Shown piece after piece: positions 1 through 7,746 of a stretch of DNA of 64,000 bases; position 1 is the first letter of the stretch, and the number at the start of each line of letters is the position of its first letter. The notes beneath the pieces were generated by a model, which saw only the letters and a program-made list of their open reading frames with translations, ran no database searches and was not told where the DNA came from. The stretch is from Streptomyces sulphureus DSM 40104 (lineage in GTDB: Bacteria; Actinomycetota; Actinomycetes; Streptomycetales; Streptomycetaceae): assembly GCF_000381025.1 (NCBI RefSeq), contig NZ_KB905820.1, positions 1 to 64,000 on the forward strand, read 5' to 3'. The translations under genes and the position numbers were made by a program.

Positions 1-456
1 CAGGTACGGGCATCAACAAACTTGGCGTTGACTAAATGGCACGCTGTTGAGTTCTCAAAGAACGAACGCTTCCATCGAACCCCTCCCAGGGCCCTCCGGG
101 CGCTTCCCTCTCGGTGTCTCCGACTCTATCAGACTCCCATTCCCACCCTTCCCCCTCACACAGAGAAGAAAAAGCAAGAACCCGAATCCAACCAACCCGG
201 CCGGCGGGACGCCTTCCGACGCGACCCCCACATTAGTCGATCACCCAGACCACACAAAATCCGGAACCCATTCCCCCACCAGCCCCCACACACCCAAAAA
301 AGGCACGCAGAAAACCCGCAAAGAAACGAGAAAACCAACCAGAAGAGACCGCCACCAGACGGCAGAAGAGCCACCCACACGAAACACAAAGCCTCCGGGG
401 CAGCTCGGAGAACACTACGGACCACCCCCACCACTGTCAAGCGAGGGGGAAGGGGC
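1..456. other. Gene-free left edge with an rRNA-operon-flank-like element
   Basis: I see no credible gene here. Positions 51-63 form a perfect small hairpin (GTTCT, loop CAA, AGAAC), and positions 37-140 resemble, from memory, the conserved sequence found beside actinomycete rRNA and tRNA genes. Positions 150-420 are purine-poor and rich in AC and CCA runs, with weak coding character in every frame. The apparent 335-codon plus-strand frame runs through this tract and then antisense to the MarR gene, so I treat it as a shadow. Confidence 0.5.
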
Positions 457-993
457 TCAATCGAGGTCCGTGAGGCGTCCGCCCGCGTCGGGCTGTGCGT
501 CCTCGACGCGGCGGAGGAGGCGGGTGAGGAGGTCACCGAGTTGTACGCGTTCGTCTCCCGAGAGGTCCTGGAGGAGCTCCTCCTCGAAGACCGAGGCGCG
601 GCGCATGACCTGGAGCCACTTCTCGCGGCCCGTGTCGGTGAGCCCGATGATCACGCGCACTCGGTTGTCCGGGTCGCGCTCGCGCGTGACGAGTCCCTGA
701 GCCAGCATGCGGTCGATCCGGTGGGTCATGGCCGCTGGGGTGAGGCCGAGACGTCTGGCGATGCCCCCCGGCCACAGTTGGTAGGGCTCGCCGACCATGA
801 CGAGTTCCTTGAGGACCTCCCACTCGGCGCTTCCGAGGTCGAGGGTGGCGAGTTGGCGGCCGTAGGCGACGTTCATCCTGCGGTCCAGCCGGCTGAGGGC
901 GTTCACCACCTTCTCGACTCGCGGGTCGAGGTCGCGGTACTCGCGCTGGTAGATGGCGATCTGCTCATCGAGGCTCGGCTGCTGCTCGGACAT
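457..993 (-). CDS. MarR-family transcriptional repressor
   Basis: A 178-residue winged-helix regulator. The recognition region is visible in the middle (IARRLGLTPAAMTHRIDRM) and is followed by the basic beta-wing (LVTRERDPDNRVRVIIGLTD). Long helices at both ends would form the dimer interface. I start at ATG 993 (MSEQQPSLDEQ) because the upstream 21 residues are basic, unlike the family, and overlap the probable operator. The gene is divergent from an MFS exporter. From memory, this pair matches SCO4122/SCO4121 of S. coelicolor, where the MarR protein controls a multidrug efflux pump. Family assignment is firm; the inducer is not visible from sequence. Confidence 0.92.
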   Translation of the reverse strand: MSEQQPSLDEQIAIYQREYRDLDPRVEKVVNALSRLDRRMNVAYGRQLATLDLGSAEWEVLKELVMVGEPYQLWPGGIARRLGLTPAAMTHRIDRMLAQGLVTRERDPDNRVRVIIGLTDTGREKWLQVMRRASVFEEELLQDLSGDERVQLGDLLTRLLRRVEDAQPDAGGRLTDLD

Positions 994-1047
994 GAGGCGG
1001 AGTATCCCACGGCTACGCGTTCGCATTGAAGGCTTGCTCTGTGTACT

Positions 1048-1061
1048 CTTCAACATTGAAG
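1048..1061. promoter_or_regulatory. Palindromic candidate MarR operator
   Basis: CTTCAA-CA-TTGAAG is a perfect 6-2-6 palindrome of MarR-box shape, in the divergent MarR/MFS intergenic region. A half-site, CATTGAAG, is repeated at 1024-1031. Both sit where the two divergent promoters should overlap, so a bound dimer could repress both genes. This is inference from position and symmetry. Confidence 0.6.
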
Positions 1062-1078
1062 TTTAGCTTCGAACTCTT

Positions 1079-1110
1079 GCGGCCCCCGCCGTTTTCACGG
1101 CGGGGGCCGC
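1079..1110 (+). terminator. Strong 13-bp hairpin in the leader of the MFS gene
   Basis: A perfect inverted repeat (arms 1079-1091 and 1098-1110, six-base loop) lies between the divergent promoters and the MFS start. There is no gene end here, so it may be an attenuator or mRNA-stability structure rather than an ordinary terminator. No T-tract follows. Confidence 0.5.
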
Positions 1111-1179
1111 AGTGGGGTGTGGGTCCGTACGGTTCCGGACCCGATGACCGGTACGACCGACCACTGTGTTCCTGGGTAG

Positions 1180-2463
1180 GTGAGTGTGACCACGGCGATG
1201 GGCGCGCAACTGCGCCGCATCCAACTCGGTAACGCCCTCGCGGCGTTCGGCAACGGCTTCACGATGCCGTTCCTCTTCGTGTACGCCTCCAAGGTGCGGG
1301 GACTGGGCGACGGGACCGCGGGTGCCGTGCTCGCGGTCTTCGCTGCCGCCGCGCTCGTGGTGCTGCCGTTCACCGGACGCGTCATCGATCGACGCGGGCC
1401 GATGGTGACGGTCGTCTTCGGCGCCGTTGCCGCGGCGCTGGGCGCGCTGGCGTTCTCTGCCGCTGCCACGCCGGGGGCCGCTCTCGGAGCCGCCGGGTTG
1501 ATGGGGGGCGGGATCGCCGTGCTCCAGCCCTCGTTGGCGACCATGATCGTCTGGTGTTCGAGCACGGTGAACCGGTCGCGGGCCTTCGCCACGCAGTTCT
1601 TCCTCAACAACCTCGGGCTCGGGATCGGCGGGCTGATCGGTGGGTTCGTCGTCGACGAGAACAGCGCGGGGTCGTTCCTCGTGCTCTTCGGGATCGAGGC
1701 GGCGATGTTCATGGTGCTGCTCCTGGTGCTCCTCACGGTGCGGCTGCCCTCGGCGCCCGGGTTCGACGACGAGGAGGTGCCCGAGGGGCGGACCGGTAGC
1801 GGGTGGGCGGTGCTGCTGCGGGACCGTTCGATGGTGCTGCTGTGCGTGCTCGGGTTCGTGGTCTTCTTCGCCTGTTACGGGCAGTTCGAGTCGGGGCTCG
1901 CGGCGTACGCGGTCGAGGTGACGCGGATCTCGACGGCGACGCTGGGGACGGCGCTCGCGGCGAACACCGCGGCGATCGTGCTGGCGCAGTTCGTGGTGCT
2001 GCGGCTCGTCGAGCGGCGCAGGCGGAGCCGGGTCATCGCCGTCGTCGGGCTGATATGGACCCTCGCCTGGCTCGCGGCCGGTGCCTCCGGATTGGTCGAA
2101 GGGGGGCAGGGCGTGGCGACGGCGCTGCTGATCTCGACGTACGCGCTCTTCGGGGTCGGAGAGACGATGCTGTCGCCGACGGTCGCGCCGCTCGTCGCCG
2201 ACCTTGCGCCCAGCCGCCTCGTGGGGCAGTACAACTCGGCCTTCGCGCTGGTGCGGCAGTTGGCGCTCGCGATCGGGCCCGCGGTGGGCGGGATGCTCGC
2301 CGCAGCCGGTGCGTACGCCTTCTACATCGGGATGCTGGTGGTCTGCTCGCTCGGGATCAGCGTGCTGGCGATGGTGCTGGGGCGGCGGTTGACGCACCGG
2401 CAGGATCGGCCGGGGCGGCCGGTGCCCGTGGAGGTCGAGGAGTCGGTGGCCGTCAGCGCCTGA
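1180..2463 (+). CDS. MFS multidrug efflux transporter
   Basis: A 427-residue polytopic protein with about twelve hydrophobic helices in two halves. The halves are separated by an acidic loop near residues 188-208 (FDDEEVPEGRTGSG). The motif-A-like loop between helices 2 and 3 reads GRVIDRRGP, typical of proton-coupled drug exporters. GTG at 1180 is the start; an internal ATG at 1198 is possible. It is divergent from the MarR gene and probably repressed by it. Synteny recalled from S. coelicolor (SCO4121) points to fluoroquinolone/chloramphenicol-type export, but the substrate cannot be read from this sequence. It converges on the next gene with 15 bp between stops. Confidence 0.9.
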   Translation: MSVTTAMGAQLRRIQLGNALAAFGNGFTMPFLFVYASKVRGLGDGTAGAVLAVFAAAALVVLPFTGRVIDRRGPMVTVVFGAVAAALGALAFSAAATPGAALGAAGLMGGGIAVLQPSLATMIVWCSSTVNRSRAFATQFFLNNLGLGIGGLIGGFVVDENSAGSFLVLFGIEAAMFMVLLLVLLTVRLPSAPGFDDEEVPEGRTGSGWAVLLRDRSMVLLCVLGFVVFFACYGQFESGLAAYAVEVTRISTATLGTALAANTAAIVLAQFVVLRLVERRRRSRVIAVVGLIWTLAWLAAGASGLVEGGQGVATALLISTYALFGVGETMLSPTVAPLVADLAPSRLVGQYNSAFALVRQLALAIGPAVGGMLAAAGAYAFYIGMLVVCSLGISVLAMVLGRRLTHRQDRPGRPVPVEVEESVAVSA

Positions 2464-2478
2464 GACGGCTCGCGGCCG

Positions 2479-4233
2479 TCAGGTCTCCGGCAGGGCGAAC
2501 TCGCACCAGACGGCCTTGCCCCCGCCCGGGGTGCGCCGCGAACCCCAGGACGAGGCGATGGTGGCGACGATGGAGATCCCGCGGCCCGCCTCGTCGGCCA
2601 CTTCCGGGGTGCGGCGGCGCGGGAGGTGCTCGTCCCCGTCGGTGACCTCGACGATGAGACGGCGGTCGGTTCTGCGCAGGCGTAGGCGCATGGGCGGGGT
2701 GCCGTGCTGGAGCGAGTTGGCGACGAGTTCGCTCGCGGCGAGGACGCCGAGGTCCCGGAGCTCTGCCGGGAAGCGCCAGGAGGCGAGGACGCCCGAGGCG
2801 AAGGCGCGGGCGCGGGGTGCGGCCTCCGTGCCGCCGAGGAGGTCCAGGGCGGCGTTGTGGAAGAGCTCGGCCTCCCGGCCCGTGCGAGCGGGGTGTTGGA
2901 GGACCAGTACGGCTACGTCGTCGTCGTGTTCGGCGGTGATTCCGAGGGAGCGGATGAGGCGGTTGCAGACGATCTCGGGGGAGCCGCCGGCGGCCGCGAA
3001 GGCGCGTTCCAGGGCTGCGACGCCGACGTCGATGTCGGCGTCGCGGCGCTCCACGAGGCCGTCGGTGTAGAGGACGGCCGTGGATCCGGGGCCCAGCGGC
3101 AGGGTGGCGGAGGTGTGAAGCCAGCCGCCGGTGCCGAGGGGCGGGCCCGTCGGCTCGCCCGTCCGGTGGACCACGCCCTCCTCGTCCTTGACGAGGATCG
3201 GGAGGTGGCCCGCGGAGGCGAAGCTGAGGATGCCCTCGTTCGGGTCGTGGACGGCGTAGACGCAGGTGGCGATCTGGCTGGCGTCGATCTCCGCGGCGAG
3301 GCCGTCGAGGAGCTGGAGCACCTCGTGCGGTGGGAGGTCCAGGCGGGCGTACGCCCTTACGGCGGTGCGGAGTTGCCCCATCACGGCGGCCGCCCGCACC
3401 CCGCGGCCCATGACGTCCCCGATGACCAGCGCCGTACGTCCGGCGCCGAGCGTGATGACGTCGTACCAGTCCCCTCCGACGGCGGTCTCGGTGCCGCCCG
3501 GCTGGTAGGTGGCGGCGACGCGGAGGTCGTCTGGCTGCTCCAGCTCCTGGGGAAGCAGGCTGCGTTGGAGAGTGACAGCGGCCTCGCGCTGGCGGCGCTC
3601 GCTCGTGCGGAGGCGTTCGGCTGCCTCGACCTGGTCGGTGACGTCGGCGGCGAAGATCAAGACGCCCTGTTCCTCCGCCGTCGTGAGCGGGGTGCAGGTG
3701 AAGGTGTAGTAGCCGGTGCGCTGAGGACCCTGCACGCGGCGGGACTTGACCGTGCGCGGAGTGCCGCTGCGCAGGACCTGGTCCATGAGGGGAGGGAGGC
3801 CGAGCTCGACGAGTTCAGGGAGGGCGTCGCGGGCGGCCGCACCGGAGGGGCGGGCGCCGAACGCCTTCTCGTAGGCGTCGTTGACGAAGGCGATGCGGTG
3901 CTCGGGACCGTAGACGACCGCGGCGGGGGCCGGGACAGGGCCGAGGAGTTCGCGGACGGGCAGCGCGTCGATGCGGCGCGTCGCGTGCTCGGCGGACGGG
4001 GTGCCGGGGCCTCGGCGGGATGCGTCGGACGGCGGGCGGCGGGGTGGGAAGCGGCGGCGGGAGCGGGCCTGCGGCACGACAGGTGGGGCGGGGTCCGATG
4101 CCGTCTCGTCCGCCTGTTCCGCGGGTGTGCGGGCAGGGGAGGGCTCGGACGGCTGCTGTGCCTCCGCGGCCGACTGGGCGGCGGTGCGCCGCTGTGTGCC
4201 GGGCAGTCGGGCGCTCCAGCGCGTGAAATCCAC
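2479..4233 (-). CDS. PAS/SpoIIE-type PP2C phosphatase with anti-sigma-like ATPase domain
   Basis: A 584-residue soluble regulator starting at GTG. Order of domains: a disordered Pro/Arg-rich N-terminus (1-85); a PAS sensor (about 95-200, ending in the DVTD motif); a PPM/SpoIIE phosphatase domain (about 220-435) with metal-binding motifs GGDWYDV (253-259) and GDVMGRG (272-278); and a C-terminal HATPase_c domain of the RsbW type (about 460-584, ELVANSLQHG). In Streptomyces such proteins act in partner-switching networks, dephosphorylating anti-anti-sigma factors while the ATPase domain may bind or phosphorylate partners. No STAS partner gene lies next to it, so the partner is elsewhere. Confidence 0.92.
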   Translation of the reverse strand: MDFTRWSARLPGTQRRTAAQSAAEAQQPSEPSPARTPAEQADETASDPAPPVVPQARSRRRFPPRRPPSDASRRGPGTPSAEHATRRIDALPVRELLGPVPAPAAVVYGPEHRIAFVNDAYEKAFGARPSGAAARDALPELVELGLPPLMDQVLRSGTPRTVKSRRVQGPQRTGYYTFTCTPLTTAEEQGVLIFAADVTDQVEAAERLRTSERRQREAAVTLQRSLLPQELEQPDDLRVAATYQPGGTETAVGGDWYDVITLGAGRTALVIGDVMGRGVRAAAVMGQLRTAVRAYARLDLPPHEVLQLLDGLAAEIDASQIATCVYAVHDPNEGILSFASAGHLPILVKDEEGVVHRTGEPTGPPLGTGGWLHTSATLPLGPGSTAVLYTDGLVERRDADIDVGVAALERAFAAAGGSPEIVCNRLIRSLGITAEHDDDVAVLVLQHPARTGREAELFHNAALDLLGGTEAAPRARAFASGVLASWRFPAELRDLGVLAASELVANSLQHGTPPMRLRLRRTDRRLIVEVTDGDEHLPRRRTPEVADEAGRGISIVATIASSWGSRRTPGGGKAVWCEFALPET

Positions 4234-4448
4234 GGTCGTCCGGTTCCTTGTTGCTCGCTCGTTCGCTGTCGTTCGCCGTCGGGTCGTGCCTGCTGCGCGT
4301 GCGCCGCTCGGGGTGTCCAGGCAAGGTCACCGCGGTGTGACGCGGCGCGTACCGCTGGGCGGCCCTGCCTTGCGGAGGAGGTCACTCTTCGCAGGCGCGG
4401 ACCCACCCATCGTCACATGCACAGTGTGGCGCAGACCGCCGCCATCCG

Positions 4449-5813
4449 TCAGACGCCGCTGTTCGGCGGGGAGTTCCGGGTTCCGCCTGGTTCCGGCGCG
4501 CGGTTGAGGGAGACGATCTCACGCCGGAAGAGGAGCGCGAGTGTCCACTCGGCCACGAGACCGACGCCGCGGGGCGCGGGAAGTTTCGTCAGATGGTGAC
4601 CGCGGTGCCAGAGCCAGGCCGTCGTGCCGCTCAGGGTGCGGTGCTGCAACTGCGCGACGGCTCGACGCGGGCCCAGCGGGATCGCCGAACTCGCGTGCGT
4701 ATGACGGTAGTCCACGAGGGGTTCGCCGCGCAGCTCGGCCGCCAGGTTCTCCGCTAAGAGCAGACCTTGGCGCCGGGAGTGCGCCGGCGTGGGCGCGGGT
4801 GCCTCCGGGGACGTGAGGGCGGCCGAGGCACCGGCTGACCAGGCGCCTCGGACTCCGTCGAGCTGGAGCGCCGGGGTGCATCGGAGGAATCCGTCGCGGG
4901 TGCGGGGGAGGTCCGTCGAGACGAGGAGGGGATGGGGCGCGGTGGGAGCGGCGCGGACGACGGTGTGCGCGGGGAGGCGGGTGCCGTCGTCGAGGACGGC
5001 GAGGCGCGGGGTGCAGGAGGCGAGGGAGGCGCCGAGGCGTACGTCGACGTTGTTGTCGCGGAGTTCGGCGAGGGTGCGGCGGGCCGGCGGCGGCTCGTAC
5101 TCCGGCAGGAGGCGGTCCTCGGGGACGGCGAGGAGGAAGCGGAGCTCCTCGGGGGCGAGGTTGCCGAAGTCGCGGCAGGATCGCCGGGCCGCCGCGGCGA
5201 GTTCGGCGAGGAGCGCGACGGTTGCGGCGTCGCCTCCCTCGAAGACGAAGGTGAGGGCCGCGTCCCGCACCGCGGGGTCGCGTGTGGAGGAGGCGAGGTC
5301 GAGTTGGTGCACGAGGTGGTTGCCGAGCGCCGTCACCTCGTGCAACGCGCGTGTGCCGAAGGCGTGTTCGGCGATACCGGGGGCGCGTGGGGGCTCACTG
5401 CCGGCGCCCGGTGCAAGGACCAGGTGGTCGTAGCGCAGGGCGAGCGGGGAGCGGTCCGCAGGTGTGCGTACGTATGCCGTGCGGTGGCGGTGGTCGACGG
5501 ACTCGGCCTCGCCGATGACGATGCGGCACGAGGGAAGGAGCCGGCGCAGCGGCGCGGCGGCGTGGTGCGTCGGCAGGGAGCCTGCGGCGGCCTCGGGCAG
5601 GAGGGGGCGATAGACGGTGCGGGGAGTCGGGTTGACGACGGTGAGGTGCACCGGGGGCGCCGCTCCCCTGTCGTGCGCCGGGGAGCGGCGAGGCGCGAGG
5701 GCGGGGTCGGCGAGGCGTGGCCCGAGGCGCCTGCTCAGGCGCCGTGCTGCCGTCGCGCCGACGTGGCCGGCGCCGATCAGGAGGATGCGCACGGGCGGCG
5801 CTGTTGCGCTCAC
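4449..5813 (-). CDS. NDH-2-like FAD/NAD(P)-dependent oxidoreductase
   Basis: About 454 residues. The N-terminal dinucleotide-binding fold shows ILLIGAGHVGATAARRL. A second-strand motif (LTVVNPTPRTVYRPLLPEA) follows after an unusual Pro/Arg-rich insertion of about 25 residues. The mid-protein motif YDHLVLAPGA and the later WSAGAS segment fit pyridine-nucleotide disulfide oxidoreductases of the type II NADH dehydrogenase group, which pass electrons from NADH to quinone at the membrane face. GTG at 5813 is preferred; TTG at 5843 would add ten residues. It is divergent from atrA, as I recall for SCO4119. The second nucleotide-binding site (FVFEGGDAATVALLAELA) deviates from the GxGxxG consensus, so activity is less certain. 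Confidence 0.8.
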   Translation of the reverse strand: MSATAPPVRILLIGAGHVGATAARRLSRRLGPRLADPALAPRRSPAHDRGAAPPVHLTVVNPTPRTVYRPLLPEAAAGSLPTHHAAAPLRRLLPSCRIVIGEAESVDHRHRTAYVRTPADRSPLALRYDHLVLAPGAGSEPPRAPGIAEHAFGTRALHEVTALGNHLVHQLDLASSTRDPAVRDAALTFVFEGGDAATVALLAELAAAARRSCRDFGNLAPEELRFLLAVPEDRLLPEYEPPPARRTLAELRDNNVDVRLGASLASCTPRLAVLDDGTRLPAHTVVRAAPTAPHPLLVSTDLPRTRDGFLRCTPALQLDGVRGAWSAGASAALTSPEAPAPTPAHSRRQGLLLAENLAAELRGEPLVDYRHTHASSAIPLGPRRAVAQLQHRTLSGTTAWLWHRGHHLTKLPAPRGVGLVAEWTLALLFRREIVSLNRAPEPGGTRNSPPNSGV

Positions 5814-6182
5814 GTCTCGTCCACCGCCTTGGTCATCCGTCAATGACGCCCCGCCGGACCGGCTTTGTCCACAGGCGTGACAGGCCGCACAACCGGTGGG
5901 AGCACGCTCCGGCTTTCACCACCACGTGCGCCGGCTCACCTGTTCGTGCAGCTCACCGGTGGTGCGCGAGGCGATGTCAGAGGCGCGTGAGACGGTGCTC
6001 AGCACGCAAGGGGAAACCAGCGGAGAGGGGCTGCGGAACCGCCCTCTTCTCTGGCGTGCCGGGCTCAACTATGTTCGTGTGCCTACGGGGTGCGACATGT
6101 GCCGACCAGGGCGCCCGGCACCCCGAGCGCAGTAGATCGGGTGCCTCCGGGGGGAGGCTCCCAGAATCGGGGGATTAGACAC
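5814..6182. promoter_or_regulatory. Divergent intergenic region NDH-2 / atrA
   Basis: About 370 bp with no gene. It must carry the promoters of both flanking genes and, by analogy with TetR autoregulation, probably AtrA sites, but I could not pick out a convincing operator by eye. GGGGG at 6169-6173 is the ribosome-binding site that fixes the atrA start at 6183. Confidence 0.5.
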
Positions 6183-7040
6183 ATGCGCACTCAGGGGATG
6201 TACGACGCTCAACCGGCCCGTGCCCACGTCTTCGTGGGCTCCGTCTCCACCGCTCCGGCGCCCGGCGCCGCGGGGACGGTCCGTCGGGAGGCGCCCGAGT
6301 CCGGCGGGGGGCGCGGCCTCGCGCCGCAGGGCCGGCCGGCGGCCGAGCGGCGGACGGCGGTAGGCCGTTCGGCACCGCTGCGGGTCGACGCCCAGCGCAA
6401 TCTGGAGCACGTACTGCGCGCCGCGCGCGAGGTCTTCGGCGAACTCGGTTACGGGGCGCCGATGGAGGACGTCGCACGGCGGGCGCGCGTCGGGGTCGGC
6501 ACCGTGTATCGGCGCTTCCCGAGCAAGGACGTGCTGGTGAAGCGGATAGCAGAGGAGGAGACCGCGCGCCTCACCGAGCAGGCGCGCGCGGCACTCGGAC
6601 AGGAGGACGAGCCCTGGGCCGCGCTCTCGCGTTTCCTGCGGACCTCCGTCGCCTCCGGCGCCGGGCGGCTCCTGCCGCCGCGGATACTCCGGGCCGAGGG
6701 CTGGGGGGAGGCCGCGGTCCGTGTGCCGCAGCAGCGCCGTCAGGGCGAGGAGGCCGAGGAGGAGCCGGAGGAGGGCGCGGTGGCGACGGAGGCGCCCGGC
6801 ATGGCGCCCGCAGCGGAGGACGACGCTGCTGCCGCCGAACTGCTCGACGTGGTCGGAAAGTTGGTGGAGCGGGCACGCGGGGCCGGAGGGCTCAGAGCCG
6901 ATGTGACGATCCAGGACGTCCTCTTGGTGATAGCGACGGCTGCGCCCTCGCTCCCCGATGCGGCGCAGCAGGCGGCGGCCTCCACGCGGCTGCTCGACAT
7001 CCTGCTGGAGGGGCTGCGGGCGCATCCGGTGGGCACGTGA
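6183..7040 (+). CDS. atrA: TetR-family regulator, AtrA-like
   Basis: 285 residues from ATG 6183, preceded by a GGGGG ribosome-binding site. After a disordered 60-residue N-terminus comes the TetR DNA-binding domain (about 65-115: AREVFGELGYGAPMEDVARR, then VGVGTVYRRFPSKDVLVKRI). The C-terminal ligand domain is interrupted by an acidic/Glu-rich insertion (EEAEEEPEEGAVATEAPG). AtrA of S. coelicolor (SCO4118) activates actII-ORF4 and other targets. The identification rests on the neighbours as I recall them: NDH-like gene upstream, ECF sigma gene and SARP-like gene downstream. Family assignment is firm, the ortholog name likely. Confidence 0.85.
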   Translation: MRTQGMYDAQPARAHVFVGSVSTAPAPGAAGTVRREAPESGGGRGLAPQGRPAAERRTAVGRSAPLRVDAQRNLEHVLRAAREVFGELGYGAPMEDVARRARVGVGTVYRRFPSKDVLVKRIAEEETARLTEQARAALGQEDEPWAALSRFLRTSVASGAGRLLPPRILRAEGWGEAAVRVPQQRRQGEEAEEEPEEGAVATEAPGMAPAAEDDAAAAELLDVVGKLVERARGAGGLRADVTIQDVLLVIATAAPSLPDAAQQAAASTRLLDILLEGLRAHPVGT

Positions 7041-7746
7041 GCTGAGCTTTGCTGCCTGCTGCTCGTCGGTGGGCCTTTGCGGGTCCGCCGGCGGGCCGCT
7101 GCGGCTGACGTCAGCGGGCGTGCGCTTGGTCGGGGGCGGGGCTCGCGGCTCTCCTGTGCGGAGTTGGGGTGCCGGTCGCCGGGGTCGGTTGCGACATCCC
7201 AGGAGCGGTGGCACGTACCTCGTGCGTGGGCGGAGGGCGTGGGCGGGCTCCGAGGGTCGTTGCGTCGCCGGGCGTCCGGGCGCCGTGCTATCAGGCTGCG
7301 GATACCAGGGGCGGGACGCTGGGCTGCCAGGTCATCGGGCGCCGCGCGGCTCACCGATCGCCGTCGCCAGGTCGCCGCGTCGCCAGCCCAACGGGACGCC
7401 ACTGCGCGGGACGCCTGGCCACCTCGTCGCCAGGTCGCCGGGCGCCACGTGGGTACCCGGCCACCCGGCAAGCTGCCGAGTGGAGTGTGTGCGTTGCGGA
7501 GTCCGAGCAACTGGGCGGTGTAGGTGTCGTGTTGTGGCAGGTGTCATAGGGGTCGAGTGGCTGATGCTGTGGAACTGGCGTCAGTCGGGGGTGGGTTGGT
7601 CGCATATGTGAGGTAGGACCCGATGCGGGGGCGCGTAAAGTAACCACGAACGGGTGATTGATCCATCCGGGGGACTCTCGGTCGTTTGCCCTGTGTCAGG
7701 CTTTCGCGGTGTTCGACCAACGGTACGCACACGGGAGTTGCGGCTC
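7041..7746. other. Gene-free spacer with short direct repeats
   Basis: About 700 bp, very GC-rich, with no supported gene. The 16-mer CGTCGCCAGGTCGCCG occurs exactly at 7362-7377 and 7425-7440. A related 20-mer (CCAGGTC, two variable bases, CGGGCGCC) occurs at about 7327 and 7431. The final 150 bp are less GC-rich and should hold the promoter of the sigma-factor gene. Confidence 0.5.

Noticed and set aside
22-1029. 335-codon plus-strand frame at the left edge
   Set aside because: It runs through AC-rich non-coding DNA and antisense to the MarR gene, with no recognisable domain.
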